Source: Flavobacterium cutihirudinis (GTDB lineage: Bacteria > Bacteroidota > Bacteroidia > Flavobacteriales > Flavobacteriaceae). Taken from it: a stretch of 64,000 nt of DNA. The position numbers and the translations under genes are program-made. Where the stretch lies: assembly GCF_003385895.1 (NCBI RefSeq), contig NZ_QRDQ01000009.1, positions 248,001 through 312,000 on the forward strand, read 5' to 3'. Every line of letters begins with the position of its first letter. Position 1 is the first letter of the stretch. Below the pieces are notes generated by a model. The model was not told the origin of the DNA and made no database searches. It was given only the letters and a program-made list of their open reading frames with translations. Below are positions 1-9,661 of this stretch, one piece after another.

Positions 1-261
1 GACCAAAATGCTTTGGAAATCGAACGAATTTATGTCGTAAAAGATTTTCATGGTAAAAAAGTCGCACAGGCATTATACGCTCAGGCAGAACAAACTGCAG
101 AAGAATTAAAAGCAACTTACATGTGGCTTGGTGTATGGGAAAAGAATTTGCGAGCTGTAAGCTTTTATACTAAAAATGGTTTTGTACAATTTGACACTCA
201 TATTTTTAGATTAGGAGATGACGAACAAACCGATTTAATGATGAAAAAAATCTTGATTTAA
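1..261 (+). CDS. GNAT-family N-acetyltransferase, 5'-truncated by window edge
   Basis: The frame is open from the first base of the window, so the N-terminus lies outside; 86 codons remain. The visible part reads as the C-terminal half of a GNAT fold: a YVVKDFHGKKVAQAL segment resembling motif A (acetyl-CoA pyrophosphate loop, usually QxxGxG/A), followed by WLGVWEKNLRAVSFYTKNGF, the typical strand and helix in which an Asn and an aromatic 'FY' precede the GF of the last strands. GNAT enzymes transfer acetyl from acetyl-CoA to an amine; the substrate cannot be read from this fragment. The first internal start-like codon (TTG at 13) is not a credible start because the homology begins before it. 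The next gene starts 15 bp downstream, so the two may be co-transcribed. Confidence 0.8.
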   Translation, partial: DQNALEIERIYVVKDFHGKKVAQALYAQAEQTAEELKATYMWLGVWEKNLRAVSFYTKNGFVQFDTHIFRLGDDEQTDLMMKKILI

Positions 262-275
262 AACACGATTTCAAA

Positions 276-1163
276 ATGGAAAGAAGACAGCTTTTATTGT
301 TTTTATTAATTCTTGGTACGGCATTTTGGGGAGTTTCTTACTCGATTACCAAAATGGCAATTGGCGATTATTCACTAAACATTTTTTTATTTTATCGCTT
401 CTTGCTAGCAGTATTGGTATTGAGTATTATATTTTGGAAATATGTAAAAAACATCAATCGGGAAGCTATTAAGACAGGTTTTATTCTAGCTGTTCCAATG
501 TTTTTAGGCATTCAATTACAAACTGTTGGACTTAAATATACAGATGCTTCTCAATGCTCATTTATTGCTGGATTAACCGTTATTATAATTCCATTATTAA
601 AACTGGCACTTTACAAAACCAATGCTTCGCTAAAAATCTGGATTGCCGCTTTGACGGCTTTAACTGGCTTATTTATTATTGCAATTCAAGATAAATTTAC
701 CATAAACTTTGGCGATTTATTTACAATTGCAGGAGCCTTTGCCTTTGCAGTTTATTTAATTACTGTTGAAAAACATTCGGCTGCGAAAAACTTATTGTAT
801 TCCATTGTTCCAATGTTTGCATTTTGTGCACTTTTTACTTTTTTAATTGCGTTAACAGACCGTTCATCAGAATGGTTTCCTCAAAATAATACGTTTTGGA
901 TGGGCGTAATTTATTGTGCTTTGTTTTCTACAGCTTTTATGTACACTGTTTCAAATATTTCGCAGCGTTATTTATCGGCAGAACGTGTTGCGGTTATTTA
1001 TTTGTTTGAGCCTGTTTTTGGAGCTATCGGAGCGTTTTTTATTTTAGGAGAAAACCTTTCCTGGCGATTGCTTTTGGGTGGAACTCTGATTTTCTCGGCA
1101 ACTATTATTTCCGAAGTTAATTTTAAAAGTGAAAAAATCAAGCTTTTTCGACGAAATGTCTAA
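276..1163 (+). CDS. EamA/DMT-superfamily permease
   Basis: A 295-residue, very hydrophobic protein with about ten predicted membrane segments arranged as two similar halves, as in the 10-TMS drug/metabolite transporter (EamA, RhaT-like) group. The first helix has the usual GTAFWGVSYSITK pattern and the second half has LFEPVFGAIGAFFILGE, the conserved 'EP' motif near helix 9. Such inner-membrane proteins export amino acids, metabolites or toxic compounds; the substrate cannot be inferred. ATG at 276 is the only sensible start and lies 15 bp after the acetyltransferase stop, which suggests a small operon. A strong bidirectional hairpin follows the stop. It has no evident link to the sugar genes downstream. 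Confidence 0.88.
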   Translation: MERRQLLLFLLILGTAFWGVSYSITKMAIGDYSLNIFLFYRFLLAVLVLSIIFWKYVKNINREAIKTGFILAVPMFLGIQLQTVGLKYTDASQCSFIAGLTVIIIPLLKLALYKTNASLKIWIAALTALTGLFIIAIQDKFTINFGDLFTIAGAFAFAVYLITVEKHSAAKNLLYSIVPMFAFCALFTFLIALTDRSSEWFPQNNTFWMGVIYCALFSTAFMYTVSNISQRYLSAERVAVIYLFEPVFGAIGAFFILGENLSWRLLLGGTLIFSATIISEVNFKSEKIKLFRRNV

Positions 1164-1175
1164 AGCTAAAAATAC

Positions 1176-1205
1176 AAAAGCCACTCAGATTGAGTGGCTT
1201 TTTGA
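1176..1205. terminator. Bidirectional intrinsic terminator
   Basis: Twelve-base perfect arms (1176-1187 and 1191-1202, core AAGCCACTCA) with a 3-base loop and A/T runs on both sides. It sits between the convergent permease gene and GH36 gene and can serve both. A similar stem (AAGCCACTC) recurs after the Lrp gene at 31669. Confidence 0.85.
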
Positions 1206-1226
1206 TATCATTTCAAATCACTGATT

Positions 1227-3422
1227 TTATAGTGCCGTAATTTCGAGAACAACGCTAGATTCTACGCTAGAAGAAGAAACTCCAAGCCCAACATTCATTA
1301 AAAAATCGCCTGTATAAGATTCACCTGATCCTTCGACCGATTTCTTTGCTTCCGGCATTAAGTTTATTTCTTCAACTTTATACTTTTTGTTTGGATCTAA
1401 GCCCTGAAAACGCACTGCATTGTATTGCGGGTCATACAACGGATGAAGTGTATAAGAGAATAAAACAGCTTTACTTTTTGTTTCATCAACATACATCAAA
1501 ACGGCTCTGCTATCTTCATATGGAGAAATCAGTCGATACATATCGCCATGCCAGATTACATTGCTTAATCGTTTATAATTGGCAACTGCCTCCTGACAAT
1601 ATTTCAATTCTTTTTCTTTTAGCTCTTTTACATTAATATCAAAACCAAGCTTTCCCATCATGGCAACATCTGTTTTAAACTTGATAGATTGATTGCCCCA
1701 TGATGTTACGTGATTGCAAATCGCCAAAGCTGGAAAAAACTGCGAATATCCCCATTGAATAAAAACTCTGTTGTAAGGATCTGTATTGTCGCTTGCCCAA
1801 AACTCCGTAAAATATTTCAGCAAACCATAATCTGTTCTTCCTCCACCTCCGGCGCAAAGCATCATTGGTAAATTTGGATATTTGGCTTTTATACGATCTA
1901 AAACTTTATACAAACCGTTTGTATATTCAATAAACAAATGCGATTGCTGATTTTTTAAATAAGTCGAATACGCATTTGTCATCATTCGGTTACAATCCCA
2001 TTTAAAAAAGGCTACACCAGAATTGGTCTGCATAATATCATCTACAACTTTAAAAACAAAATCCTGCACTTGCGGATTGCTTAAATCCAAAACCAATTGC
2101 GAACGATAATAACTTTCAGGTCGGTTAGGAAGTTTTAAAACCCAGTCCGGATGTTTCTCGTACAATTCACTTTTCGGATTTACCATTTCCGGTTCAATCC
2201 AGATTCCAAATTTTACACCGGTTTTATCTGCTTCCTGCATTAAAAAACCTAAACCATTAGGCAATTTCGTTTTTGTGGTTTGCCAGTCACCCAAACCAGA
2301 TTTGTCTCCGCTTCTTGGGTATTTATTTCCAAACCAGCCATCATCCAATAAAAACATATCGACACCTAATGTTTTTGAATCGGCGAACATTTCTGTCAAT
2401 TTCTTTTCATCAAAATTAAAGTATGTTGTTTCCCAATTGTTTAATAAAGTCAAACGTGATTTTTCGCCATCTTTAACTCCGTACTTTCTCGCCCAAGCAT
2501 GCAGGTTTCTACTTGCCTGACCTTTTCCTTTATTGGTAAAAGTGTAAATAAACGATGGTGTTGTAAATGTTTTTCCTGACGGAAGACTGTATTCAGATGC
2601 AAAAGGATTTATTCCTGAACTAATTCGGAGTGAATTTTTATTATCCAATTCAAAAGCGAACTTAAAATTCCCTGACCATGCCATTGTTCCGGCAACAAGT
2701 TCACCTGTATTTTCATCGGCTTTATTGTTTAAAGAAAGGAAGAAAACTGGCGTTTGATACATATTGGTACGAACTCCTAATTTTGAATCAATCACTTTTG
2801 TTCCGCTGGTTAATTCACTTTCCTGCATGCGAACTTCCTTCGCCCAATCGCCATGAAATTGTGTCAACCAATAATGATCGGCATCAAAATGCAACATTGA
2901 TGATGCATAATTATACAACATAACCGGTTTCTTTTCCTGATGCTGAATTTCGGTCCACTGCTCAATTACATTTTCATTAAAGAACGCTTTAAAATGCAGC
3001 GTTACTTCCACAGGATAAACTGCATCTTTTAGTTTTACAATAGTTTCGGTCGTATTAGCATCTTTTTTTTCTGTACGATGGCTTACATAAACCAGTTCCA
3101 AAGACGGATTTCCATCTGTATGCGTCATTCGAATTGCAGGTTCAAATAAGTTTTCGGTTCCGTATGTCGGATAAGCCAGATGTCTCAAATTCACTAACGG
3201 ATTCCCATCATTAATCACAAATGATTTCGAACTTTCTTTAGACAATGCATTATAACCCGACGCATCCAGTTTTGCACCAAAATAGGACTGGTAAAGCAAA
3301 CCGTTTTTTCCTGCTTTCAGTATTAATGCAGAATTCTGGGTTTCAATTTTAATAGGCTCTTCCTGCGCACTAGCTTTCCAACTGAGCGTTGTCAGGAATA
3401 CTATAAATAGCAACTTTTTCAT
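1227..3422 (-). CDS. GH36 alpha-galactosidase, secreted/periplasmic
   Basis: A 731-residue protein with a Sec signal peptide (residues 1-20, ending ASAQ). The GH36 architecture is complete: N-terminal beta-supersandwich (about 25-310), (beta/alpha)8 barrel (about 320-650) and C-terminal beta-sheet domain. The family signatures are visible: LLDDGWFG (359-365), GIWIEPEMVNP around 406-416, the nucleophile in KWDCNR (D476), and the acid/base Asp in the SDNTD segment (D545 is the likelier of D545 and D548). The length matches the roughly 730-residue GH36 group I enzymes. It releases alpha-1,6-linked (possibly alpha-1,3) galactose from oligosaccharides. It is transcribed away from the SusC/SusD locus at 4676, 1.25 kb apart, so co-regulation is uncertain. 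Confidence 0.9.
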   Translation of the reverse strand: MKKLLFIVFLTTLSWKASAQEEPIKIETQNSALILKAGKNGLLYQSYFGAKLDASGYNALSKESSKSFVINDGNPLVNLRHLAYPTYGTENLFEPAIRMTHTDGNPSLELVYVSHRTEKKDANTTETIVKLKDAVYPVEVTLHFKAFFNENVIEQWTEIQHQEKKPVMLYNYASSMLHFDADHYWLTQFHGDWAKEVRMQESELTSGTKVIDSKLGVRTNMYQTPVFFLSLNNKADENTGELVAGTMAWSGNFKFAFELDNKNSLRISSGINPFASEYSLPSGKTFTTPSFIYTFTNKGKGQASRNLHAWARKYGVKDGEKSRLTLLNNWETTYFNFDEKKLTEMFADSKTLGVDMFLLDDGWFGNKYPRSGDKSGLGDWQTTKTKLPNGLGFLMQEADKTGVKFGIWIEPEMVNPKSELYEKHPDWVLKLPNRPESYYRSQLVLDLSNPQVQDFVFKVVDDIMQTNSGVAFFKWDCNRMMTNAYSTYLKNQQSHLFIEYTNGLYKVLDRIKAKYPNLPMMLCAGGGGRTDYGLLKYFTEFWASDNTDPYNRVFIQWGYSQFFPALAICNHVTSWGNQSIKFKTDVAMMGKLGFDINVKELKEKELKYCQEAVANYKRLSNVIWHGDMYRLISPYEDSRAVLMYVDETKSKAVLFSYTLHPLYDPQYNAVRFQGLDPNKKYKVEEINLMPEAKKSVEGSGESYTGDFLMNVGLGVSSSSVESSVVLEITAL

Positions 3423-4186
3423 AAAAATTTATTTAGTAACAATAAGTGGTTTCATTTTACAACTCTAAAATATTTCCATTTTGGACGCTTTTTTTCAGTA
3501 GAAAATTAAATTGTTTTTCTACCCAAATTTGATATCGGAAAATTATAACGTCTTGCAGACGCCATACAATCAAACCACAAGAATGAAATTCATTTTATAA
3601 TACAATAAAAACAAGTACCTATATATAATTGTATCCTTCATAGTAAAAGTGGTATGTAAGCTCAATTCAAACCATTGCCATGAAAAAATGAAATTCAAAA
3701 ATAAAACAATCCCAATCTACAATACTACTTGTACCTACCGGTTTTTTTCCGAATACTGCAAAAAGGAACTTAATATGATGAAAATAATTCAAACTCAAAA
3801 TCTTTTATCAGTACTTAAAATCCCTCTTCATTTTATTAAAATCTAAATGAAATATCTATTAAAATTCCTCAACGCTTATTTTTTCTCATAAAACGAGTGC
3901 GCTATAATTTTAAAATTTTAATCTGAAATGCTTCATGAGCAAAATTCCCATTTCAGTTAAAACTTTTTTGCAAAAACCTACCAGTAGTATAAATCGATTG
4001 AGAACGCTTTGAAGTACTTTGTATAGCGCTTTTCAAATTTTGAAAAAACACTTCTTAAAGTTTTCTTTTATAAAAATTCTCTCTGTTTTTTCAATTCTGA
4101 TATTTTATTAACTGAAAATCCACTTTAAGCTTAAAAAAAGCGAAAATATAAGACAGTTTAGTCTTACATATCTATAAAAAATGCAG

Positions 4187-4196
4187 ACTGGTATGG
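4187..4196 (+). promoter_or_regulatory. Single ACTGGTATGG motif, upstream copy
   Basis: Identical to the second unit of the tandem pair at 4491-4510, and about 300 bp further upstream. Together with an inverted copy (ACTGGTAGG on the minus strand, 3977-3985) it suggests distal binding sites for the same regulator. Confidence 0.35.
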
Positions 4197-4490
4197 TCGA
4201 AAAAGGAATATGTGGACAAAAACAAGCAAAAAATGCAAAAATCCAATTCTGATACTATATTACCCACTTTCAAAAACGAGTCATTCTTTCTTAAAAAAAA
4301 ATGAAATAGATTCTACATTTTAAAACGTTGCATTTTTACTTGGGATGGCGAGAAATGTATTTTTTACACATCGTCAGAAAATACATCTACTTAACAAAAT
4401 AGTAGCAAAATTCTTTTTTATGCATATATTATCCACTTAAATTTTCATATTATTTAAAAATCAATTAAAATTTTACACATATCGCAAAAA

Positions 4491-4510
4491 ACTGGTAGGG
4501 ACTGGTATGG
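4491..4510 (+). promoter_or_regulatory. Tandem 10-bp repeat ACTGGTAGGG/ACTGGTATGG upstream of SusC
   Basis: Two directly abutting 10-mers differing at one base, so one helical turn apart, about 165 bp upstream of the SusC start at 4676. The half-site resembles the ACTGGTAT half of GntR/HutC-type operators, but here it is repeated head to tail rather than inverted. Likely an activator or repressor site; the regulator is not in the window. Confidence 0.45.
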
Positions 4511-4675
4511 GGTGATTTAGAAACATTTATACTTTTGGATTTCACATTTATCTCTTTTTTCATAACAATCTGCAGAGGCTCAAATGCAAATTGTTCTTTC
4601 AAAATAGAAACAAGGAATAAAATCAAAACCACAAAAAACTAATTGATTACTAACAAAAACCACTTTTCAAAAATC

Positions 4676-7600
4676 ATGAAACCATTAACCAAAAACAAAC
4701 CAACAAATGATTGGCTTAGTTTAGAAATCTGGAAAGTTACCAAACTAACTTCCGGGTTTCTAATTGCTATGTCCTTACAAGTTTCTGTCGCAGCAGAAAT
4801 GAAAGACACAAAATTTTCTTTGAAATTAAACCACAACACCGTTTCTGAAAATGCATTGTACACGGTACAAAAAACGATCAAAGGAAGAGTTACAGGCACA
4901 AAAGGAGAACCGCTTCCGGGTGTAAACATTCAGGTAAAAGGAACCAAAATAGCCGTAACAACAGACTTTGACGGAAATTTTACTATTGACGCTCCCGACT
5001 CCAATAGTATTTTGATTGTTTCGTATACCGGATTTGTTACTAAAGAAATCCCGGCTTCAGAAGCAATGAATATTCAGCTTGAAGAACAAAATCAGACATT
5101 GAGCGAAGTAGTTGTCGTTGGTTATGGAACTCAGAAAAAAGGTTCTACAACAGGTGCAATTGCTTCGATTAAAGGTGGCGTTTTAACGCAAAATGCATCG
5201 GCAAACGTATCAAACGGAATTGCCGGACGTATGTCTGGAGTTATTGCCAACAACCGTTCAGGAAGACCGGGAGATGACAGTTCAAGTCTTTTAATCCGCG
5301 GTTTCAATTCATTTGGAGGAGGAACCAGCCCACTTGTAGTTGTAGACGGAATTCCGGATCGTGACCTAAACCGAATAAATCCGGATGATATCGAATCGGT
5401 TACTGTTTTGAAAGATGCATCGGCTGCAATTTATGGGGTTCGATCTGCAAATGGAGTAATTTTGGTTACAACCAAAAGAGGAAAAGTTGGAAAACCAACC
5501 ATCAAAATCGATGGTTCATATGGTATTCAGCAATTAACCCGAATGGATCAAAGAGTTAATTCATGGGAATACATGACGTATTACAATGAATTAAATGCCC
5601 ACAAAGGAACAACACTTCCTTACACTCAGGAAGAAATAGACAAATACAAAGCCGGAAACGATCCTAACTATACCAGTACGAACTGGCTCAAACAAGTTTA
5701 TAGAAAAGACGCGCCACAAGCAAATGTCTCGCTTTCTGTAAATGGAGGAAATGATCAGGTTAAATATTTCTTTTCAGGCCAGTATTTAAATCAGGAAAGT
5801 AATCTTAGAACGAGCGACGAGCGATACAGACAGTTCAATTTAAGATCGAATATTGATGTTAATATTTCGTCTAACTTGAAAGTCAATCTTGACATTGCAA
5901 CACGAAAAGAAGACAGAAACTATCCGGCCGTAAGCATTGGAAGCATTATGCACGAAACGGTGAGTATGTATCCTTTTATCCCGGCGTATTGGAAAAATGG
6001 TTATCCTTCGTCTGGTATTTCAAACGGAAGAAACCCAATTTTAATGTCATCTTCTGCCGCTGGTTATGATAAAGTGATCAACTTAATTGTGAATCCAAAA
6101 ATAGGATTTGACCTGAAATTACCAAAAATTACGGAAGGATTATCTCTTAACGGATATGCCGCTTTTGATTACAATGTACGTAGTGAGAAAAAATTCACTA
6201 AACCTTGGGATGCCTATTCTTACGACAAAACAAACGATAGTTACAACAACGTAAAAAATAGTACAAGCATCACGAGCGTTATGCAGGATGAACAAATTAC
6301 GAATCAAAATACTTATTTCATAAAATTAGCCTACGATCGTAAATTCAATAAACATGGGTTTAATGCCTTTGTAGGATATGAGCAAACTACAACTGATAAA
6401 ACTGAAACTTATGCTTATAGAAGAGATTTGTTAAGCGATCAATTGGATCAGATTTTTACGGGAAGTACAAAAGGACAAAACGCAACCGGAAGTGCTTATC
6501 AGGACGGAAGGGAAAGTTATTTGGGAAGATTGGCTTATAACTTTGACAATAAATATTTTGCAGAAGTTTCTGCCCGTTATAACGGATCTTTCAACTTTCC
6601 TTCTTCAACACGTTGGGGAATGTTCCCTGCGGTTTCTGCAGGCTGGAAAATATCTGAAGAAGACTTTTTCAAAAACAACATCAAAGCAATTGATCAACTA
6701 AAAATTAGAGCTTCCTGGGGGAAAATGGGTAATGATGATATGAGAAGCGACGGTCAGTTGAACCAATATCTTTTCTTAACCAGATATCAGTTAATTACGA
6801 ATCAACAGCTTTATAGTTATTTTGGATCAGATTATACGTTGAACAACAGTATTTATCTTTCGTCTACTCCTAACCCAAATATTACGTGGGAAGTACAAGA
6901 TTCAAAAAACATCGGTTTTGACTTTGCCTTCTTAAACAATAAACTAACAGCAACTTTTGATTATTTCAGCAATAAAAGATCTGATATTTTAACGGCTAGA
7001 AATGCGTCGGTGCCATTGTACACAGGATTAGCACTTCCAAAAGAAAACATTGGTGAAACGGTAAACAGAGGTACGGACTGGTCTGTAAATTATGCAGATA
7101 ACGGTCACGCTGTTAAATACAGCGTCGGACTTAATTTTACTTATGCACAAAGTGAAGTTCTTTTCCGTGATGAAGCTTCTAATATTCCGGCGTGGCAAAA
7201 ATCTACAGGAAGAGCAATTGATTCCTGGCTGGTTTATCAAACAAACGGTATTTACCGCACACAAGCCGAAGTGGACAGTTCTCCTCATTTTGAAGGAGCA
7301 AAACCTGGTGATCTTTGGGTAAAAGATGTCGATGATGATGGCAGTATTACTTCTAATGATAAAGTGAGAATTCCGCAATCGGCTACGCCAAAAATTGCTT
7401 ACGGAATCCCAATGCGAGCGGAATACAAAGGTTTCTCAATTGATATGTTATGGACAGGTCAGGGAAAAGCAAAACAAATGATTCTTCCGCAAGCGCAAGG
7501 AGCAATTGTAGCGCCACCAACATGGTTGTATAACGATCGATTTACAGCAGACAATCCAGATTCGAAATATCCGGTTGCTTTCAATGATTCTGATCCTAGA

Positions 7601-7858
7601 AATAATATTCCGGCCGATTTCTGGCTAAGAGATGCTTCTTTCTTCCGATTAAAATCTTTAGAAGTATCTTATATTTTACCGGAAAATGTACTTGCCAAAT
7701 ATGGTGTTTCAAATGTTAGATTTTATGCCGGAGGAACGAATTTGTTCTCTATTGATCACATGAAACAGTACAATCTGGATCCTGAGACCAACAATACTAC
7801 CGGAGTAAATTATCCGCAAACGCGTATCTATAGAATTGGTGTAAGTATTGAATTATAA
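4676..7858 (+). CDS. SusC-like TonB-dependent outer-membrane transporter (PUL 1)
   Basis: The chosen start is ATG 4676 (1060 residues, MKPLTKNKP...), because the TTG further upstream would add residues ahead of the usual charged N-terminus. A long signal sequence is followed by a carboxypeptidase-regulatory-like domain (about 64-140, KGRVTGTKGEPLPGVNI), the SusC TonB-box/plug entry LSEVVVVGYGTQKKG, a plug with VLKDASAAIYGVRSANGVI, and a 22-strand barrel ending in a short C-terminal strand. SusC transporters import oligosaccharides captured by their SusD partner, encoded 24 bp downstream. Between signal peptide and regulatory domain is a short FSLKLNHNTVSE stretch that looks like the remnant of an STN domain; the rest of that domain is missing. 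No sigma or anti-sigma gene is adjacent, which fits loss of the signalling function. Confidence 0.93.
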   Translation: MKPLTKNKPTNDWLSLEIWKVTKLTSGFLIAMSLQVSVAAEMKDTKFSLKLNHNTVSENALYTVQKTIKGRVTGTKGEPLPGVNIQVKGTKIAVTTDFDGNFTIDAPDSNSILIVSYTGFVTKEIPASEAMNIQLEEQNQTLSEVVVVGYGTQKKGSTTGAIASIKGGVLTQNASANVSNGIAGRMSGVIANNRSGRPGDDSSSLLIRGFNSFGGGTSPLVVVDGIPDRDLNRINPDDIESVTVLKDASAAIYGVRSANGVILVTTKRGKVGKPTIKIDGSYGIQQLTRMDQRVNSWEYMTYYNELNAHKGTTLPYTQEEIDKYKAGNDPNYTSTNWLKQVYRKDAPQANVSLSVNGGNDQVKYFFSGQYLNQESNLRTSDERYRQFNLRSNIDVNISSNLKVNLDIATRKEDRNYPAVSIGSIMHETVSMYPFIPAYWKNGYPSSGISNGRNPILMSSSAAGYDKVINLIVNPKIGFDLKLPKITEGLSLNGYAAFDYNVRSEKKFTKPWDAYSYDKTNDSYNNVKNSTSITSVMQDEQITNQNTYFIKLAYDRKFNKHGFNAFVGYEQTTTDKTETYAYRRDLLSDQLDQIFTGSTKGQNATGSAYQDGRESYLGRLAYNFDNKYFAEVSARYNGSFNFPSSTRWGMFPAVSAGWKISEEDFFKNNIKAIDQLKIRASWGKMGNDDMRSDGQLNQYLFLTRYQLITNQQLYSYFGSDYTLNNSIYLSSTPNPNITWEVQDSKNIGFDFAFLNNKLTATFDYFSNKRSDILTARNASVPLYTGLALPKENIGETVNRGTDWSVNYADNGHAVKYSVGLNFTYAQSEVLFRDEASNIPAWQKSTGRAIDSWLVYQTNGIYRTQAEVDSSPHFEGAKPGDLWVKDVDDDGSITSNDKVRIPQSATPKIAYGIPMRAEYKGFSIDMLWTGQGKAKQMILPQAQGAIVAPPTWLYNDRFTADNPDSKYPVAFNDSDPRNNIPADFWLRDASFFRLKSLEVSYILPENVLAKYGVSNVRFYAGGTNLFSIDHMKQYNLDPETNNTTGVNYPQTRIYRIGVSIEL

Positions 7859-7882
7859 TAATGCCACAAAAAACAAGTAAAC

Positions 7883-9583
7883 ATGAAAAATTATAAAACC
7901 AATAAACTAAAAAATATAAAAAAGAAGGCGTTTATTGTTGCCGCTCTTTTTATAGCCATTACCTCTTTTATATCCTGTAGTGAAGATCCATTAGATAAAG
8001 TTCCATTGGATTCTTATACGGATGAAAATGTGTGGAATGATTTGAAACTTACAGAAGCTTTCGCTAATAATCTGTACACTGTATTGCCGAGTACGCAACA
8101 CAACTGGAACGACAAAACAAACCGAAGCTGGATCTTATCAACTGCCTGTGACGAAGCGTTTAACAATTTTAATGATTATGATGTTTGGAATCTTAATTCC
8201 GGAGCAATTACTCCGGATAATGCGGGAGATTTCAATACATGGAAACCTACTTATGCCATAATCCAAAATTGTAATATATTTTTGTCCCGAATTGATGATG
8301 TTCCCGGCGACGAAGCGTGGCGCAACAGATTAAAAGGCGAAGTATTATTTTTAAGAGCCTATGCGTATTTCAAATTGATCAGTGATTATGGCGGAGTTCC
8401 TTTGGTTACAGTTCCGTTTGACTTAAACAGTAATTACAAAGTAGACCGCAGCACTTATGACCAGTGTTCTGATTTTGTTGTAACTGAGCTAGATAAAGCA
8501 GCCGAATTATTGCCTTTAACAACTTCAAGTCTTGGAAGAATCACGAAAGGTGCCGCTCTTGCTATAAAATCCAGAGCTTTGCTTTATGCAGCAAGTCCGC
8601 AATGGAATCCATCTAATGATGTTGCAAAATGGAAAAAAGCTTCTGATGCTGCAAAAGCCGTTATGGATTTGAACATGTATCAGCTCTATGACAAAAAGTA
8701 CGAAGATCTTTTTACAACCAATAACTCAGAAATTATTTGCTCTCGTTTATCCAGTAAAGATCCGCAATGGAGTGCTTTTAACGGTGTAGAAATGTTTAAC
8801 TCGCCAAGTGGTTTTCACGGATGGGCAAATTTTGCTCCAAGTCAAAGTCATATTGATGCTTACGGAACAGCTGACGGAAAAGACATTACTGATCCAACAT
8901 CTGGATATGATCCTCAAAAACCATACGTAAACAGAGATCCGCGTTTTTACAAAAACATCGTTTATGACAGACGTGCTTATGGAAAACCTGAATTTTGCCA
9001 GGATCGTTATGATGCAGGAAGTTCTAATAAAGCCGAATTTTACGAAGGTGGTTTAGATTCACCTCAGGGTTGGGATACCTGGAATGCAAGTAAAACACGT
9101 TATACATTCCGTAAATATTGCGATACAACGTACAATTACAATAATGAAACGCAAACCAACAAAGCCTGGATTATTTCACGCTTAGGCGAAATTTACCTAA
9201 ATTATGCTGAAGCGCAATTTAAAATGGGTAACGAAGGAACTGCTATTCAATATCTTAATTTAATAAGACAACGCGCCGGAATTACAGCTCCCTTGACAGG
9301 TTTAACCGGAACAGCTTTAGAAAACAAAATCCGTAACGAAAGACAAGTTGAATTATGTCTGGAAGGTTTCCGTTATTATGATGTACGTCGTTGGAAAATT
9401 GCCGAAGTAACTGAAAACAAACCGTTAATGGGTGTAATTATTACTAAAAATAGTGACGGATCAAAAACATACACCTATTCAAAAGTTCAGGAAAGAATTT
9501 TCAAACCTCAGCATTATCTGTTGCCAATTCCTAGAGATGAAATGAATAGAACAAGCCTGGTTCAAAATCCGGGTTATAATTAA
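7883..9583 (+). CDS. SusD-like glycan-binding lipoprotein (PUL 1)
   Basis: A 566-residue surface lipoprotein: basic N-terminus, hydrophobic segment and lipobox ending SFISC (Cys 31), followed by acidic residues as expected for surface export in Bacteroidetes. It has SusD/RagB features: the N-terminal TPR-like region with RLKGEVLFLRAYAYFKLI, a 'GGVPLV' turn, the C-terminal NLIRQRAGI helix and the ERQVELCLEGFRYYDVRRWK signature. It should bind the target glycan and cap the SusC at 4676. The gap to SusC is 24 bp, so they are surely co-transcribed. A hairpin follows the stop and may set a lower level for the downstream enzymes. Confidence 0.93.
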   Translation: MKNYKTNKLKNIKKKAFIVAALFIAITSFISCSEDPLDKVPLDSYTDENVWNDLKLTEAFANNLYTVLPSTQHNWNDKTNRSWILSTACDEAFNNFNDYDVWNLNSGAITPDNAGDFNTWKPTYAIIQNCNIFLSRIDDVPGDEAWRNRLKGEVLFLRAYAYFKLISDYGGVPLVTVPFDLNSNYKVDRSTYDQCSDFVVTELDKAAELLPLTTSSLGRITKGAALAIKSRALLYAASPQWNPSNDVAKWKKASDAAKAVMDLNMYQLYDKKYEDLFTTNNSEIICSRLSSKDPQWSAFNGVEMFNSPSGFHGWANFAPSQSHIDAYGTADGKDITDPTSGYDPQKPYVNRDPRFYKNIVYDRRAYGKPEFCQDRYDAGSSNKAEFYEGGLDSPQGWDTWNASKTRYTFRKYCDTTYNYNNETQTNKAWIISRLGEIYLNYAEAQFKMGNEGTAIQYLNLIRQRAGITAPLTGLTGTALENKIRNERQVELCLEGFRYYDVRRWKIAEVTENKPLMGVIITKNSDGSKTYTYSKVQERIFKPQHYLLPIPRDEMNRTSLVQNPGYN

Positions 9584-9606
9584 TGAACAGAATCAATTTA
9601 TAAGTT

Positions 9607-9637
9607 AGCAAACCCACCTTTCTTATGTGGGTTTGCT
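9607..9637 (+). terminator. Intra-operon hairpin after SusD
   Basis: Eleven-base perfect arms (9607-9617 and 9627-9637, AGCAAACCCAC and its complement) with a 9-base loop, followed by TATAAAATTTT rather than a clean T run. It is placed 24 bp after the SusD stop and 25 bp before the next gene. It is likely a partial terminator or a 3' stabiliser giving higher SusC/SusD than enzyme mRNA. Confidence 0.6.
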
Positions 9638-9661
9638 TATAAAATTTTAGAAAATAGCTGT

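Larger units (their letters stand above)
3423..4675. other. 1.25-kb AT-rich divergent intergenic region
   Basis: No convincing gene is present. One 65-codon frame at 3649-3846 has low-complexity composition and no recognisable fold. The region separates the GH36 gene from the SusC gene and must hold both promoters. Its only striking content is a set of ACTGGTA-type motifs in both orientations: 3734-3742 (variant), 3977-3985 (minus strand), 4187-4196 and a tandem pair at 4491-4510. Confidence 0.6.

Noticed and set aside
3649..3846. 65-codon frame in the GH36-SusC gap
   Set aside because: Low complexity, no ribosome-binding context, no family resemblance; the surrounding gap is uniformly AT-rich.
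4643..4675. TTG start extending the first SusC protein by 11 residues
   Set aside because: The ATG at 4676 gives the same charged N-terminus as the SusC at 50980; the extension has no homologous counterpart.
7028..7378. 116-codon minus-strand open frame inside the first SusC gene
   Set aside because: Antisense to a conserved barrel region, with no start signal and no recognisable fold.
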